From contig NZ_CP107811.1 of assembly GCF_036346105.1 (NCBI RefSeq), positions 744,001 through 808,000 on the forward strand: 64,000 bases of DNA, given 5' to 3'. Origin of the DNA: Streptomyces sp. NBC_00539. Lineage in GTDB: Bacteria; Actinomycetota; Actinomycetes; Streptomycetales; Streptomycetaceae. Positions 8,579 through 16,791 of this stretch are shown here, in pieces. Positions within the stretch are counted from its first letter, which is position 1, and each line of letters starts with the position of its first letter. The notes beneath the pieces were generated by a model. That model had not been told where the DNA came from and made no database searches. It saw only the letters and a program-made list of their open reading frames with translations. The position numbers and the translations under genes are program-made.

Positions 8579-9289
8579 TTGACCAGGGGAAACAAGGCAA
8601 TCAGGAAGGCGGCGGCCGCGGCCGTCCTCGGCGCGCTGCTGCTCGCGTCCACGGCGTGCGAGCCGAGCGGGGCCGACGTATCGGGCGACTCCAAGAGCTC
8701 GGAACAGCCGAGCGCGGGGAACGCGCCGAAGACGGGGGAAACCGCTTCGGCGAAGCCGGGCGAGGCTCAGGCGAAGCCCGGCGAGAGTCAGGCGAAGCCC
8801 GGCGGTGGTTCGGGCAGCGCCGGCGGCGAAACCAGTAAGCCCTCTGCGCCTGCCGCGATCGTCGCGTGTGCGGTGACCGATCTCGCGTTCTCCGCCACGA
8901 ACGAGGACGAGAAGGGCAAGCCCGTCAGGCACCTCCTCCTCACCGTCACCAACACCGGGAACAAGAAGTGCAACCTCTACGCATACCCGTACCTCAAGTT
9001 CCCCTACGCCAGGGCCCCGATCGCCGTGATCGAGGACAGCAAGGACGCGCCCGCCACCCTCGCCCCGGGTGAGAAGGCGTACGCGGCCCTCCTGGCCAGC
9101 GGCGGCCACATGGACACGTACGACACGAACACCATTCCCCTTGGCCTCCGGGGCCCCAACCCCGGCAGCAAGCCGAGCGAGCCGGTGAACGTCAGCCTGC
9201 CCGGCCAGGTGTCGTTCGACGACGGTGCCCGCGTCACCTACTGGATCCCGGCCTCCGGCCTCGCCCTGCGCTTCATCATGTCGTCCTGA
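8579..9289 (+). CDS. Probable lipoprotein with DUF4232-type domain
   Basis: A 236-residue product with a lipoprotein-like signal (RKAAAAAVLGALLLASTAC), a flexible linker containing AKPGE/AQ/SQ repeats, and a C-terminal DUF4232-type module that differs at only two residues from that of the protein at 7143-7958. The best start is TTG at 8579 after AGGGGG; an ATG frame opening at 8510 lacks a ribosome site and would bury the signal peptide. It is probably anchored outside the membrane. Sharing a module and a promoter region with the sigma operon points to a common signal or surface target. Confidence 0.82.
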   Translation: MTRGNKAIRKAAAAAVLGALLLASTACEPSGADVSGDSKSSEQPSAGNAPKTGETASAKPGEAQAKPGESQAKPGGGSGSAGGETSKPSAPAAIVACAVTDLAFSATNEDEKGKPVRHLLLTVTNTGNKKCNLYAYPYLKFPYARAPIAVIEDSKDAPATLAPGEKAYAALLASGGHMDTYDTNTIPLGLRGPNPGSKPSEPVNVSLPGQVSFDDGARVTYWIPASGLALRFIMSS

Positions 9290-9298
9290 CCCACCCCG
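8844..9298 (+). repeat. Right arm of the 455-bp inverted repeat
   Basis: This is the partner of 7134-7588. The three mismatches cause one Leu/Phe and one Glu/Asp exchange and one silent change. The segment between the arms (7589-8843) is 1,255 bp and carries the sigma gene and the unique N-terminal halves of both flanking genes. Confidence 0.97.
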
Positions 9299-9308
9299 GC
9301 ACAGCACG

Positions 9309-9350
9309 AAAGGGGAGGGTCGCCGCGTTGGTGCGGCTGTCCTCCCCTTT
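9309..9350. terminator. Hairpin between convergent genes
   Basis: A 10-bp stem, AAAGGGGAGG with CCTCCCCTTT, has a further CCGC/GCGG pairing in its loop. It lies between the lipoprotein gene and the convergent GPP34 gene and can serve both strands. Confidence 0.75.
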
Positions 9351-9398
9351 CCTATCCTGTATCGGCGTTGTCCGGCACCGCACTCGCGGGGGCAGAAC

Positions 9399-10007
9399 TC
9401 AGGGGGCCCGCCAGACGTTGGAGAAGGCCGCGTTCTCGATGGACCGCCGCTGGCGCACCGCCTCCAGTTCCATCACGGCACCGTTGACGGCGGCCAGCAC
9501 GGTGGTCACCGCGTCGCCGTCCGGGCCGGGAGCGTCCTCGGAGGGTCCGCGGCGGATGCCGACGGCCACGGCGAGGGCGCGGAGGACGGGTTCGTCCTCC
9601 TCCCAGCGCCTCCGCGCCCGCTGCCGGGCCGGTGAGTCGACGAGTTCCAGGTGCTCGGCCCCGAGCGACAGGCGTCCGCGCCGAGCCGGAGACAGCAGGC
9701 CGTCCTCTTCGAACGCCTCCTGGTAGGCGGCGGACAGGTCGCGGCCCCTGCGCCACAGCCAATCGTCGACGCGCTCGTACGGCTCCTGTCGCACGAGCGC
9801 CGACGCTGCCGCCCCGAGCAGCTGATCGTCCAGCGCCGGCTGCAGGCCGGGCAGGATGAGGTCGTCGTCGTCGAGAGTGACGGCCTCCGCCGCGATGAGA
9901 TCGATCAGTTCGGCACCGGCCAGGGACAGGGACAGGTCACCCTGTCCCACAGGGCGCTCGGGCGGAGCCTCCAGGGCGACGATGAACAGGTCTTGCGCCG
10001 TGGTCAT
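9399..10007 (-). CDS. GPP34/GOLPH3-family protein
   Basis: The 202-residue product begins MTTAQDLFIVALEAP and continues with SLSLAGAELIDLIAAEAVTL-like and a DDWLWRRGRDL helix, the pattern of the GPP34 family related to eukaryotic GOLPH3/Vps74, which bind phosphoinositides. In actinomycetes these are cytosolic proteins of unknown role, often found near signalling conservons. The start follows AAGGAGCTCTTC. It stands alone here, convergent with the lipoprotein gene. Confidence 0.82.
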   Translation of the reverse strand: MTTAQDLFIVALEAPPERPVGQGDLSLSLAGAELIDLIAAEAVTLDDDDLILPGLQPALDDQLLGAAASALVRQEPYERVDDWLWRRGRDLSAAYQEAFEEDGLLSPARRGRLSLGAEHLELVDSPARQRARRRWEEDEPVLRALAVAVGIRRGPSEDAPGPDGDAVTTVLAAVNGAVMELEAVRQRRSIENAAFSNVWRAP

Positions 10008-10080
10008 GAAGAGCTCCTTCGTGGTCGGCCGAACCAGCCTCCCGTCGCTGCCGGCGACGGTGCGGGTGCGATGCGGGTGC

Positions 10081-10140
10081 GGGTTCGGGTTCGGGTTCGG
10101 GTTCGGGTTCGGGTTCGGGTTCGGGTTCGGGTTCGGGTTC
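10081..10140. repeat. Ten perfect GGGTTC hexamers
   Basis: Sixty bases are ten uninterrupted GGGTTC copies, preceded by degenerate GCGGGT(G/T)-type units. It sits between the start of the GPP34 gene and the end of the next gene, in no coding frame that I believe. Frames through it would encode Pro-Glu or Phe-Gly repeats. Confidence 0.97.
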
Positions 10141-10231
10141 GGGGCAAGTATCGTCCCTGGGCTGATCGGCCGTCCGGCAGGAGGCTCGGCCGGCCGAGGT
10201 CCCGAGGGTGACCGTACGGCAGCTCCCGACC

Positions 10232-11167
10232 TCAGGGGACGGTGATGACGACCTTGCCCCGGATGTGCTCGTCGGCGAAGTCGGCCACCGCCTGCACCGC
10301 GTCGCCGAACGCGTAGCGGGCACCGATCTCGACGCGCAGACTGCCGTCCGCGGCCCGGCTCGCGAGATCCTCCAGATCGCCCGGTTCCGGGACGAACGAG
10401 CCGATGTAGACCGGGGTCACGCCGCGGCCCAGGTCGTCCGGGCCGAACAGCGGGGACACCAGTCTGCCACCGGACCTGGCCGCCCGTGCACAGGCGGCCA
10501 GCCCCTCACCGCGGTTGACCAGGTCGACGACCACGTCGACTCCGTCCGGCACCAGCTTCAGCGTCTCTTCGACCACGTCGGACTGCCGGTAGTCGACGGT
10601 GTCCGCGGCACCGAGCTCGCGGACGTAGTCCGCGTCCTGGGCGGTGGCCGTGGCGATCACGCGGGCTCCGAGGGCGTGCGCGAGCTGTACGGCGTACAGA
10701 CCGATTCCGCCGGTGGCCCCGATCACCAGCACGCTCTCACCCTCGGTCAGCCCCACCGCCCGCAGCAGGCACACCGCGGTCATGCCGGACTCGGGAATGG
10801 CGGCCGCACGGACGGCGTCCAGGTTCTGCGGCCGATGGGCCAGCCGCGGACCCGGCGTGGCCACGGTGTACTCCGCCACGGAACCCGCCTGTCCGACGAA
10901 CCCGAGCACCCGGTCGCCGGGCGCGTACCCGCTGACGCCGGCCCCGGCCTCCACCACGGTTCCGGCGACGTCCATCCCGACGATCAGCGGGTGCTCGGTC
11001 GGAAAGAGGTCCTTCGCCGCCCCTGTGACCAGCATGAGATCGAGCGGATTGAGTGCAGCCGCTTCGACCTTGACCACGACCTCGTCCGGTCCCGCGGCCG
11101 GCTTCGGCAGCTCGGCGATGGTCAGGCGGTCGAGCGATTGGTAGCCGGTGGCGACGAGGGCTTTCAC
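10232..11167 (-). CDS. NAD(P)H:quinone oxidoreductase-like MDR enzyme
   Basis: This 311-residue member of the medium-chain dehydrogenase/reductase superfamily has the GroES-like N-terminal part (VVVKVEAAALNPLDLML, GMDVAGTVVEAGAGVSGYAPGDRV) and a Rossmann domain with VLVIGATGGIGLYAVQLAHALGA-like motif. The catalytic zinc cysteine is absent, so it is the zinc-independent quinone oxidoreductase type rather than an alcohol dehydrogenase. It probably reduces quinones or enones with NADPH in the cytoplasm. The GTG start at 11167 follows AGGGAATC; the longer upstream frame adds a non-conserved stretch. It is monocistronic. Confidence 0.9.
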   Translation of the reverse strand: MKALVATGYQSLDRLTIAELPKPAAGPDEVVVKVEAAALNPLDLMLVTGAAKDLFPTEHPLIVGMDVAGTVVEAGAGVSGYAPGDRVLGFVGQAGSVAEYTVATPGPRLAHRPQNLDAVRAAAIPESGMTAVCLLRAVGLTEGESVLVIGATGGIGLYAVQLAHALGARVIATATAQDADYVRELGAADTVDYRQSDVVEETLKLVPDGVDVVVDLVNRGEGLAACARAARSGGRLVSPLFGPDDLGRGVTPVYIGSFVPEPGDLEDLASRAADGSLRVEIGARYAFGDAVQAVADFADEHIRGKVVITVP

Positions 11168-11360
11168 GGGCGATTCCCTGAACTGAGGCCGCACCGGAGC
11201 CGTACCGACGACGCACGGCACGGGCGGAGGCGGTCACTGTCTGCCGACGCCTCAGGACCGTGGGCCTGGAGACGGCACGCTGTCCGTTTCTACGGCACCG
11301 GACCCGCTCGCGGGTCGAGGCTGTCCGGACCGCCGCCGCGCGCGACACGTTCGGCGCAGT

Positions 11361-11456
11361 CCTCAGGAGGACGGTGTCCACCTCACCCGGGCCGGTCAAC
11401 GCCGCGTCGCGGCGGCGGTGCTGGACCAGCTCGCGACGGAACCGGGCCCGCCGTGA
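11361..11456 (+). pseudogene. Possible C-terminal remnant of an SGNH/GDSL hydrolase
   Basis: One plus frame in the 302-bp gap between 11168 and 11469 reads QEDGVHLTRAGQRRVAAAVLDQL and then stops at 11456. DGVHLTRAG matches the block V DxxH motif and following helix of SGNH hydrolases. The rest of the gene is absent: upstream codons in this frame carry no family motif. A chance match is possible because only about 25 residues support it. Confidence 0.4.
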
Positions 11457-11469
11457 CCGCGCCGGTGGG

Positions 11470-12888
11470 CTACCTCGGGCCGATCGTGACCCGGTACGTG
11501 GTTCCGCTCCTCCCGTGGGTGCTCACGGTGACGGTCTGGCCGTGGCCGTCCCACTTGGCGTTGCGGCCCTGGACCGTGACGCGGTAGCCGTTCGGGTAGG
11601 TGTCCTTCGGCACGGTGATCTCGGTGGGTCCGGCGGCGTTGTCGCGGGTGCGGAAGGTGAGGGTGTAGGTGCGTGTGGCGGGGTCGTACGCGAAGCCGAG
11701 CGGGTCACCCGCGACGGCCCGCGCGTAGGGCTGGACGAGCAGCCGGGCGTTGGGCTTCACCGCGCCCGTCTGGTCGAGGAAGCAGTAGCCGCCGCCCCGG
11801 CACCACTGCCACCACGTCCAGCCGCTGGAGAAGCGGTCCAGGGAGGCCGTCATGTCGGTGACGAACCGGCTCGCGTGCGGAACGTACGGGTTGCCGCCCC
11901 ACTCACCGACGATCACCGGCATGCGGTGACGGGCCGGGTAGTCGCCGATCGCGGCCTCGTAGGCCGCGATGAAGGTGCCGTCGGGGTCGTAGTCACCGCC
12001 GGTCTCCATCGCGGTCTCGTAGAAGTGCGGCGCGTACCCGGCGTGCGGGTCGTCGATGGTCCCCATCCGGGTGGGGACGCCGAGACCGACGATGACGGTG
12101 GGTTCGACGAACACCCACGACTTCCGGTCGACGAGACGGATCGCCCGCGCGAGGCGGTTCCACATCTCGGTGAGCTCGCCGGCCTCGAAGCGGGCCGCGG
12201 CGGCAGGGAGGTCTTCGCCCTCGAGGAACCGCGCGAACGGCTCGTTCATCAGGTCGTAGCCGAGCAGCGCGGGGTGCCCGCCCAGGGCGGAGGCGACCGT
12301 CGTCCACATGCGGGCGTGTGCGGTGCGGAGGTCGGCGTCCTTGTACAGGTGGTCGAAGGCGGCCTGTACGGACGGCTCGAAGTACTCGGAGAACCAGTCC
12401 TCGGGTATCGGCCGGAACGGCAGGCCCTCGTCGCGCGTGGCCCAGGCGGGCACGCCGCGGGAGCCGAAGTGCGGTCCGTACACGTCCTGGTGGGCATCGA
12501 GGACCACCTTGACGTGGTAGTGGTCGGCCCAGTCGAGGATGCGGCGCATCTTGGCGAGGTAGCCGCGGTCGTAGTGCCCGGGCGTCGGTTCGAGGTCGTC
12601 CCAGAAGAACGCCAGGCGCGCGAGGTTGAACCCCCGGGCGGCCATGTCCTTGAGGTCGCCCTCGTGGATGTCGGCGAACGCGTCGGCGCCCCGGCTGCTC
12701 TTGTCGGCGAGGTTGAAGCCGCGCCACTGCAGCGCGCGGCCCTGGCCGTCGGTGGTGAAGGTGCGGTCGCCGACGGTGACGCGGTCGGGGCCGCGCTCGG
12801 GGTGGGCCTGGGCCTGCGCGGGCAGGACGCCGAGCAGGAGGGCCGCCACGCCGAGGGCGACGGGGGCGAAGCGGGAGGTCCGGCGCAT
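11470..12888 (-). CDS. Secreted GH5 hydrolase, endoglycoceramidase-like
   Basis: The 472-residue product has a signal peptide (ALGVAALLLGVLPAQAQA) and a GH5 barrel with the acid/base in YDLMNEP (E216) and the nucleophile in VIVGEWGG (E329). RGFNLADKSSRGADAF, DAHQDVYGPHFGSRGVPAWA and the C-terminal beta-sandwich resemble endoglycoceramidase II-type enzymes, which cut glycans from ceramide. A steryl- or other glycolipid glucosidase of the same subfamily is also possible. The start at 12888 has an AGGG element about 10 nt upstream. It is transcribed alone, with the NAD-kinase-like operon upstream on the same strand. Confidence 0.88.
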   Translation of the reverse strand: MRRTSRFAPVALGVAALLLGVLPAQAQAHPERGPDRVTVGDRTFTTDGQGRALQWRGFNLADKSSRGADAFADIHEGDLKDMAARGFNLARLAFFWDDLEPTPGHYDRGYLAKMRRILDWADHYHVKVVLDAHQDVYGPHFGSRGVPAWATRDEGLPFRPIPEDWFSEYFEPSVQAAFDHLYKDADLRTAHARMWTTVASALGGHPALLGYDLMNEPFARFLEGEDLPAAAARFEAGELTEMWNRLARAIRLVDRKSWVFVEPTVIVGLGVPTRMGTIDDPHAGYAPHFYETAMETGGDYDPDGTFIAAYEAAIGDYPARHRMPVIVGEWGGNPYVPHASRFVTDMTASLDRFSSGWTWWQWCRGGGYCFLDQTGAVKPNARLLVQPYARAVAGDPLGFAYDPATRTYTLTFRTRDNAAGPTEITVPKDTYPNGYRVTVQGRNAKWDGHGQTVTVSTHGRSGTTYRVTIGPR

Positions 12889-13046
12889 GCAGGAGACCCT
12901 TTCCAGCGCAGTCGTCTCTGACGATGTGTCACGTGCCGGACGGATGTTACTGACCGGTGAGGCAAGTTCCCATCGTTTCGCCGTAGTTGTTGAGGGGACT
13001 TGCTGCTTCGCGGACCTCCCTGCCACGAGGCCGGCCGGCGGGGTGC

Positions 13047-13943
13047 TCACGTCAGCAGGCGCAGCGCCGTCGCCGCGATGCCCAGTCGTACGCTCTGACC
13101 CCAGGTCAGCTGCAGGGCATCCGCCTCCATGCCGTCGCCGAAGACCACGATCCGGTCCGACTCCACCGTCAGCCGCAGCCCCTCGCGCTGGTCCAGATGG
13201 CCGCCGACCCTCGAGGTTCCGGTCGCGGGCGACGGCCAGGCTTCGCGGACGAACCACAGGAGCCGGCGGTCCGACGGTGCGGGCAGCTGCGCCGTCCTGC
13301 CGCGCTCCAGCCACAGGGAGCGCAGCCAGCCGGTGGCGCCGGTGCCGGTGCCGACGAGTACGCCGGAGGACGCCTGGGCCTCGCCCGGACCTTCTTCGCC
13401 ATCGGGGCCCAGGCGGTAGCGGGCCGTCTGGTGGCCGGGCGAGCCCAGGTAGATCTCGTTCAGCGCGAGGAGGCGCTGGGTGTCGTCGGCGACCGCCTCG
13501 ACCATGGTCAGGTCTTCCGTCGGTCCCCCGCCGACTGCGGCGCGCAGGAGGGCGGCCGTGTCGGTGCAGCGGTGACGGACCAGCACTCCGGGGTTGCGTC
13601 CCGGGTCAGTGTCGATGCCGATCACAGGCTGTCCGGCGAGGTACTTCGCGGTGTTGGCGACCAGGCCGTCCTGTCCGACCACGACCACCACGTCCTGCGG
13701 CGCGAACAGGAAGCGGTCCAGGTCCGCCCGTTCCACCTGGGAGCTGCGCCAGGTGAGCGGTACCGCCGCCGCCACCTCGCACAGCGCCTGCCGGGTCCGG
13801 TGGTGGCGGCCGACCACGTCGTCGATCGAGCGCCCCCGGCTGGAGAGGAAGAACGCCGCCTGCCCGTGCGTCCCGTGCCGATCGATCAGCTCCTCGTACT
13901 CGGTCCTGCGGTGCACGAGCACCGCCCGGGGTGCCAGGCTCAC
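13047..13943 (-). CDS. NAD-kinase-like protein in a Band-7 operon
   Basis: A 298-residue protein with the layout of ATP-NAD kinases: VVVVVGQDGLVANTAKYLAG stands where the GGDGT loop lies, TQRLLALNEIYLGS stands for the LNE motif, and VGTGTGATGWLRS stands for the TPTGSTAY loop. The first glycine pair is changed (GQDGL), so activity on NAD or a related nucleotide is not certain. Its ATG overlaps the stop of the Band-7 gene by 4 bp (ATGA), which implies coupled translation and a shared role. Cytoplasmic. Confidence 0.8.
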   Translation of the reverse strand: MSLAPRAVLVHRRTEYEELIDRHGTHGQAAFFLSSRGRSIDDVVGRHHRTRQALCEVAAAVPLTWRSSQVERADLDRFLFAPQDVVVVVGQDGLVANTAKYLAGQPVIGIDTDPGRNPGVLVRHRCTDTAALLRAAVGGGPTEDLTMVEAVADDTQRLLALNEIYLGSPGHQTARYRLGPDGEEGPGEAQASSGVLVGTGTGATGWLRSLWLERGRTAQLPAPSDRRLLWFVREAWPSPATGTSRVGGHLDQREGLRLTVESDRIVVFGDGMEADALQLTWGQSVRLGIAATALRLLT

Positions 13944-14953
13944 GCGTCCGCCCCGGTGTCCGGGCGCCCGAGCCTGGTGAGGAGGCCGGTGAGGACGTCC
14001 GGAGTGAGCGTGATGCTCTCGACGCGCGGCAGGTTCTCCGCCAGCCGGGTCGCCGCCAGGGCGTACAGCGTGCCCGCGCCGGCCTCGTCGTGCACCTGCA
14101 GCCAGGAAGCCTGGGCCTCGGCCCGTGCCGACCCGGTCTCGCGCGCCGCTGCGGCGTCCGCCTGGGCCAGACGGACCTTGCGCGCCGCCTCGGCCTCGGT
14201 CCGTACGCTGTCGGCCGCCGCCTTCTCCCGCGCCTCGCGACGGGAGTTGACGCCCCGCTGCTCGATCAGCTGCTCCTCGCGCCGGGCCAGTTCGATCTGA
14301 CTGGCCAGCTCGTTCTCGGCGATCGCACGCTCCCGCTCGACGGCGACGGCCCGCCGTTCGTAGGTGGCCCGGTCCGCCTCCTGCTGGATCTGCTCGCGGG
14401 CCGGTGTGCGCAGGGCGCGCTCCACCTCGGCCTCGGGCCGGATCGCGACGACGCGTACGGCCACCACGTCGATGCCGGTGTCCGGGAGCCGGGGCTCGGC
14501 GGCGAGACCGGCGGCGACGCTCTGCCGTACGGAGGCGACGCCGTCCACCAGGGCCACGGCCAGCGGGGTCCGGGCCAGCACGTCCAGCGTGTGCTGCTGC
14601 GCGGTCTCGGTGAGGAGGGTGGAGATCTGCTCCAGGGGCGCGCCGCGCCAGCTGCCGCTGTCCGGATCCACGGAGAAATCGAGCCGGTCCGCCGCCGCGG
14701 CCGGGTCGCTGATCCGGTAGGTGACGGTGGCCTGCACGGTGACGTCCTGGAAGTCGGCCGTACGGGCGTGGAACGCCATGGCCAGCTCCCGGTCGTCGAC
14801 GGGCACTTCGGACAGTGCCGCCGACAGCGACCGGTACCAGAAGCTGAGCCCCCGGCCGTCGTGAACGAGGCGGCCGCGCTTGTGGTGGCGGATGTGGGCG
14901 GTGGGCGAGGAGCGCAGGTGCCGCCAGCCGAAGCGACGGGTGATGTCGGCCAT
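13940..14953 (-). CDS. SPFH/Band-7/PHB domain protein
   Basis: The 337-residue product has a prohibitin-type N-terminal domain (SFWYRSLSAALSEVPVDDRELAMAF, DFQDVTVQATVTYRISDP), then a long charged helix with coiled-coil character (EQIQQEADRATYERRAVAVERERAIAENELASQ), as in SPFH scaffold proteins. No membrane segment is obvious at the N-terminus, unlike flotillins. The start at 14953 follows AAGGAGGTTCTCACC. It leads a two-gene operon with the NAD-kinase-like gene and is preceded by a promoter overlaid by two palindromes. Stomatin-like scaffolds assemble protein complexes, so it may organise or sense its nucleotide-binding partner. Confidence 0.87.
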   Translation of the reverse strand: MADITRRFGWRHLRSSPTAHIRHHKRGRLVHDGRGLSFWYRSLSAALSEVPVDDRELAMAFHARTADFQDVTVQATVTYRISDPAAAADRLDFSVDPDSGSWRGAPLEQISTLLTETAQQHTLDVLARTPLAVALVDGVASVRQSVAAGLAAEPRLPDTGIDVVAVRVVAIRPEAEVERALRTPAREQIQQEADRATYERRAVAVERERAIAENELASQIELARREEQLIEQRGVNSRREAREKAAADSVRTEAEAARKVRLAQADAAAARETGSARAEAQASWLQVHDEAGAGTLYALAATRLAENLPRVESITLTPDVLTGLLTRLGRPDTGADA

Positions 14954-14970
14954 GGTGAGAACCTCCTTGA

Positions 14971-14990
14971 TTTCGTCATCATGACGATAA
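14971..14990. promoter_or_regulatory. Operator-like palindrome 1 over the -10 element
   Basis: TTTCGTCATCATGACGATAA has the dyad CGTCAT-C-ATGACG and covers the -10 hexamer. It matches the second site at 17 of 20 positions when that site is read on the minus strand. Confidence 0.65.
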
Positions 14991-15013
14991 GCGGCTGGCT
15001 TGCATATCGTCAA
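14984..15013 (-). promoter_or_regulatory. Promoter of the Band-7/NAD-kinase-like operon
   Basis: On the minus strand TTGACG (15013-15008) and TATCGT (14989-14984) are separated by 18 bp and lie 31 bp upstream of the Band-7 start codon. Two palindromes cover the two hexamers. Confidence 0.65.
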
Positions 15014-15023
15014 GAGGACGAAA
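15004..15023. promoter_or_regulatory. Operator-like palindrome 2 over the -35 element
   Basis: The minus strand reads TTTCGTCCTCTTGACGATAT and covers the -35 hexamer. The two sites face each other with centres 33 bp apart, about three helical turns, which fits a repressor binding both. Confidence 0.65.
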
Positions 15024-15336
15024 AGGCCCCTTCCCGGACGGGATCCGTGGCGAGGAGGCGGCCGACGGCTGACGTCGGAGTTCAACGCTGTGTAGTCGGC
15101 ACCGAACCAGCACGGGAGTCGGCACCGGCCCTCTCAAACGGGCGGAATTCTGCAAATCTGCCGCTATGCGCAGGGATTTCCACGGAGGGGGGAAATGAGC
15201 CGGCCGTGGGCGTGTGGTGATCCGGCACACAGAATGGCTCGCGATTGTGAGTGTCTGCCACATATGCCGCTGACCTGGGGACTTCTACGTTGTGGCCACA
15301 CCCGACGTCCCCGCAGACACCCTGGAAGTGGTGCAC

Positions 15337-16734
15337 ATGGCCTCCCCCGCAGCGAGCAGAACCAGCCCGTCCGGCCTACGCAGGATCGTCGCCGCGAGCC
15401 TCATCGGGACCACCATCGAGTGGTACGACTTCTTCCTGTACGGCAGCGCCGCCGCCCTGGTGTTCAACAAGCTGTTCTTCCCGACCGCCGACCCCCTCAC
15501 CGGGACGCTGATCGCCTTCATCACCTACGCCATCGGCTTCCTGGCCCGCCCCCTCGGCGGGGTCGTCTTCGGGCACTTCGGGGACAAGGTCGGGCGCAAG
15601 AAGCTGCTCGTGCTCAGCCTGCTGCTGATGGGCGGCGCCACCTTCGCGATGGGGCTGCTGCCGACCTACGCGGGCATCGGCGTCGGGGCACCGGTGCTGC
15701 TGACGGTGCTCCGGCTGGTGCAGGGGTTCGCGCTGGGCGGCGAGTGGGGCGGCGCCGTGCTGATCGTCTCCGAGCACGGCGGCGACGAACACCGGGGGTT
15801 CTGGGCCTCGTGGCCGCAGTCCGGCGCGCCCGGCGGCAACCTGCTCGCCACCGGGGTGCTGGCGCTGCTGGCGTCGGTGCAGTCGGAGGAGGCCTTCCTC
15901 GCGTGGGGGTGGCGCATCCCGTTCCTGTTGTCGGGCGTGCTGGTGGTGGCGGGTCTGTGGATCCGGATGTCCGTCGCGGAGTCGCCGGTCTTCCTCGCCG
16001 CTCAGGCCCGGGCCCGGCAGGAGGAGGGCGCGGGCAAGGAGAAGGCGCCCGTGGTCGAGGTGTTCCGCAGGAGCTGGCGCGAGGTGCTGACGGCCATCGG
16101 TACCCGGTTCGGGGAGAACATCTCGTACTACGTCCTCACCTCGTTCCTGCTCGTCTACGTCACCACCCACCTCGGCCTGCCCAAGAGCAGCGCGCTGAAC
16201 GCCGTACTGATCGGTTCGGCCGTCCACTTCGTCGCCATCCCCGCCTGGGGCGCGCTGTCGGACCGGATCGGCCGCCGGCCGGTGACACTGATCGGCTCGG
16301 TGGGCATGGCCGTCTGGGCGTTCGCCTTCTTCGCCCTGGTCGACTCGCGGTCGTTCACGGTGACCACGGTGGCGGTCACTGCGGGTCTGCTGCTGCACGG
16401 GGCGATGTACGGGCCGCAAGCCGCCTTCATCTCGGAGATGTTCGACACCGGCGTCCGCTACTCCGGCGCCTCCATGGGCTCCCAGCTCGCCTCGATCGTG
16501 GCGGGGGCGCTGGCCCCGGTCATCGCCGTCGAGCTGCTCAAGGACTACGGCTCGTCCCTCCCGGTCTCCGTCTACCTCTGCGGCGCCGCCGTGGTCACCA
16601 CCGTCACGGTGGCGTTCGCGAAGGAGACCCGCGGCCGGAACCTGGCGGCGATCGGCCACGGCGCATCCGCACCCGCCCCTGCCGCGGGGCCGCGGGCCGC
16701 CGCCCGGGCGGCCCGGCCGTCCGACGCGGCCTGA
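15337..16734 (+). CDS. MFS transporter, metabolite:H+ symporter (MHS) family
   Basis: The product has about 12 membrane segments and the MHS signatures RRIVAASLIGTTIEWYDFFL and RPLGGVVFGHFGDKVGRKK in the first cytoplasmic loop. Relatives carry dicarboxylates, shikimate, proline/betaine or aromatic acids with protons; the substrate cannot be read from the sequence. I chose the ATG at 15337 (MASPAAS, 465 aa) because it follows GGAAG and starts just before the conserved N-terminus. A GTG at 15292 is the alternative. The PucR-type regulator 57 bp downstream on the same strand may control it. The 383-bp gap upstream holds the Band-7 promoter and this gene's unrecognised promoter. Confidence 0.9.
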   Translation: MASPAASRTSPSGLRRIVAASLIGTTIEWYDFFLYGSAAALVFNKLFFPTADPLTGTLIAFITYAIGFLARPLGGVVFGHFGDKVGRKKLLVLSLLLMGGATFAMGLLPTYAGIGVGAPVLLTVLRLVQGFALGGEWGGAVLIVSEHGGDEHRGFWASWPQSGAPGGNLLATGVLALLASVQSEEAFLAWGWRIPFLLSGVLVVAGLWIRMSVAESPVFLAAQARARQEEGAGKEKAPVVEVFRRSWREVLTAIGTRFGENISYYVLTSFLLVYVTTHLGLPKSSALNAVLIGSAVHFVAIPAWGALSDRIGRRPVTLIGSVGMAVWAFAFFALVDSRSFTVTTVAVTAGLLLHGAMYGPQAAFISEMFDTGVRYSGASMGSQLASIVAGALAPVIAVELLKDYGSSLPVSVYLCGAAVVTTVTVAFAKETRGRNLAAIGHGASAPAPAAGPRAAARAARPSDAA

Positions 16735-16791
16735 CCGCGGAGCCGGGGAATCCGGCCTCCCCCTCGGAGGCCTTCCGGAAGGGCTGTCAGC

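Noticed and set aside
7134-9298. Composite transposon or insertion sequence bounded by the 455-bp inverted repeats
   Set aside because: No transposase or recombinase frame is present, the repeats encode protein modules rather than terminal sequences, and no target-site duplication is visible.
4034-10140. CRISPR array at the 19-bp or GGGTTC repeats
   Set aside because: Both are head-to-tail tandem repeats with no spacers, and no cas gene is present in the window.
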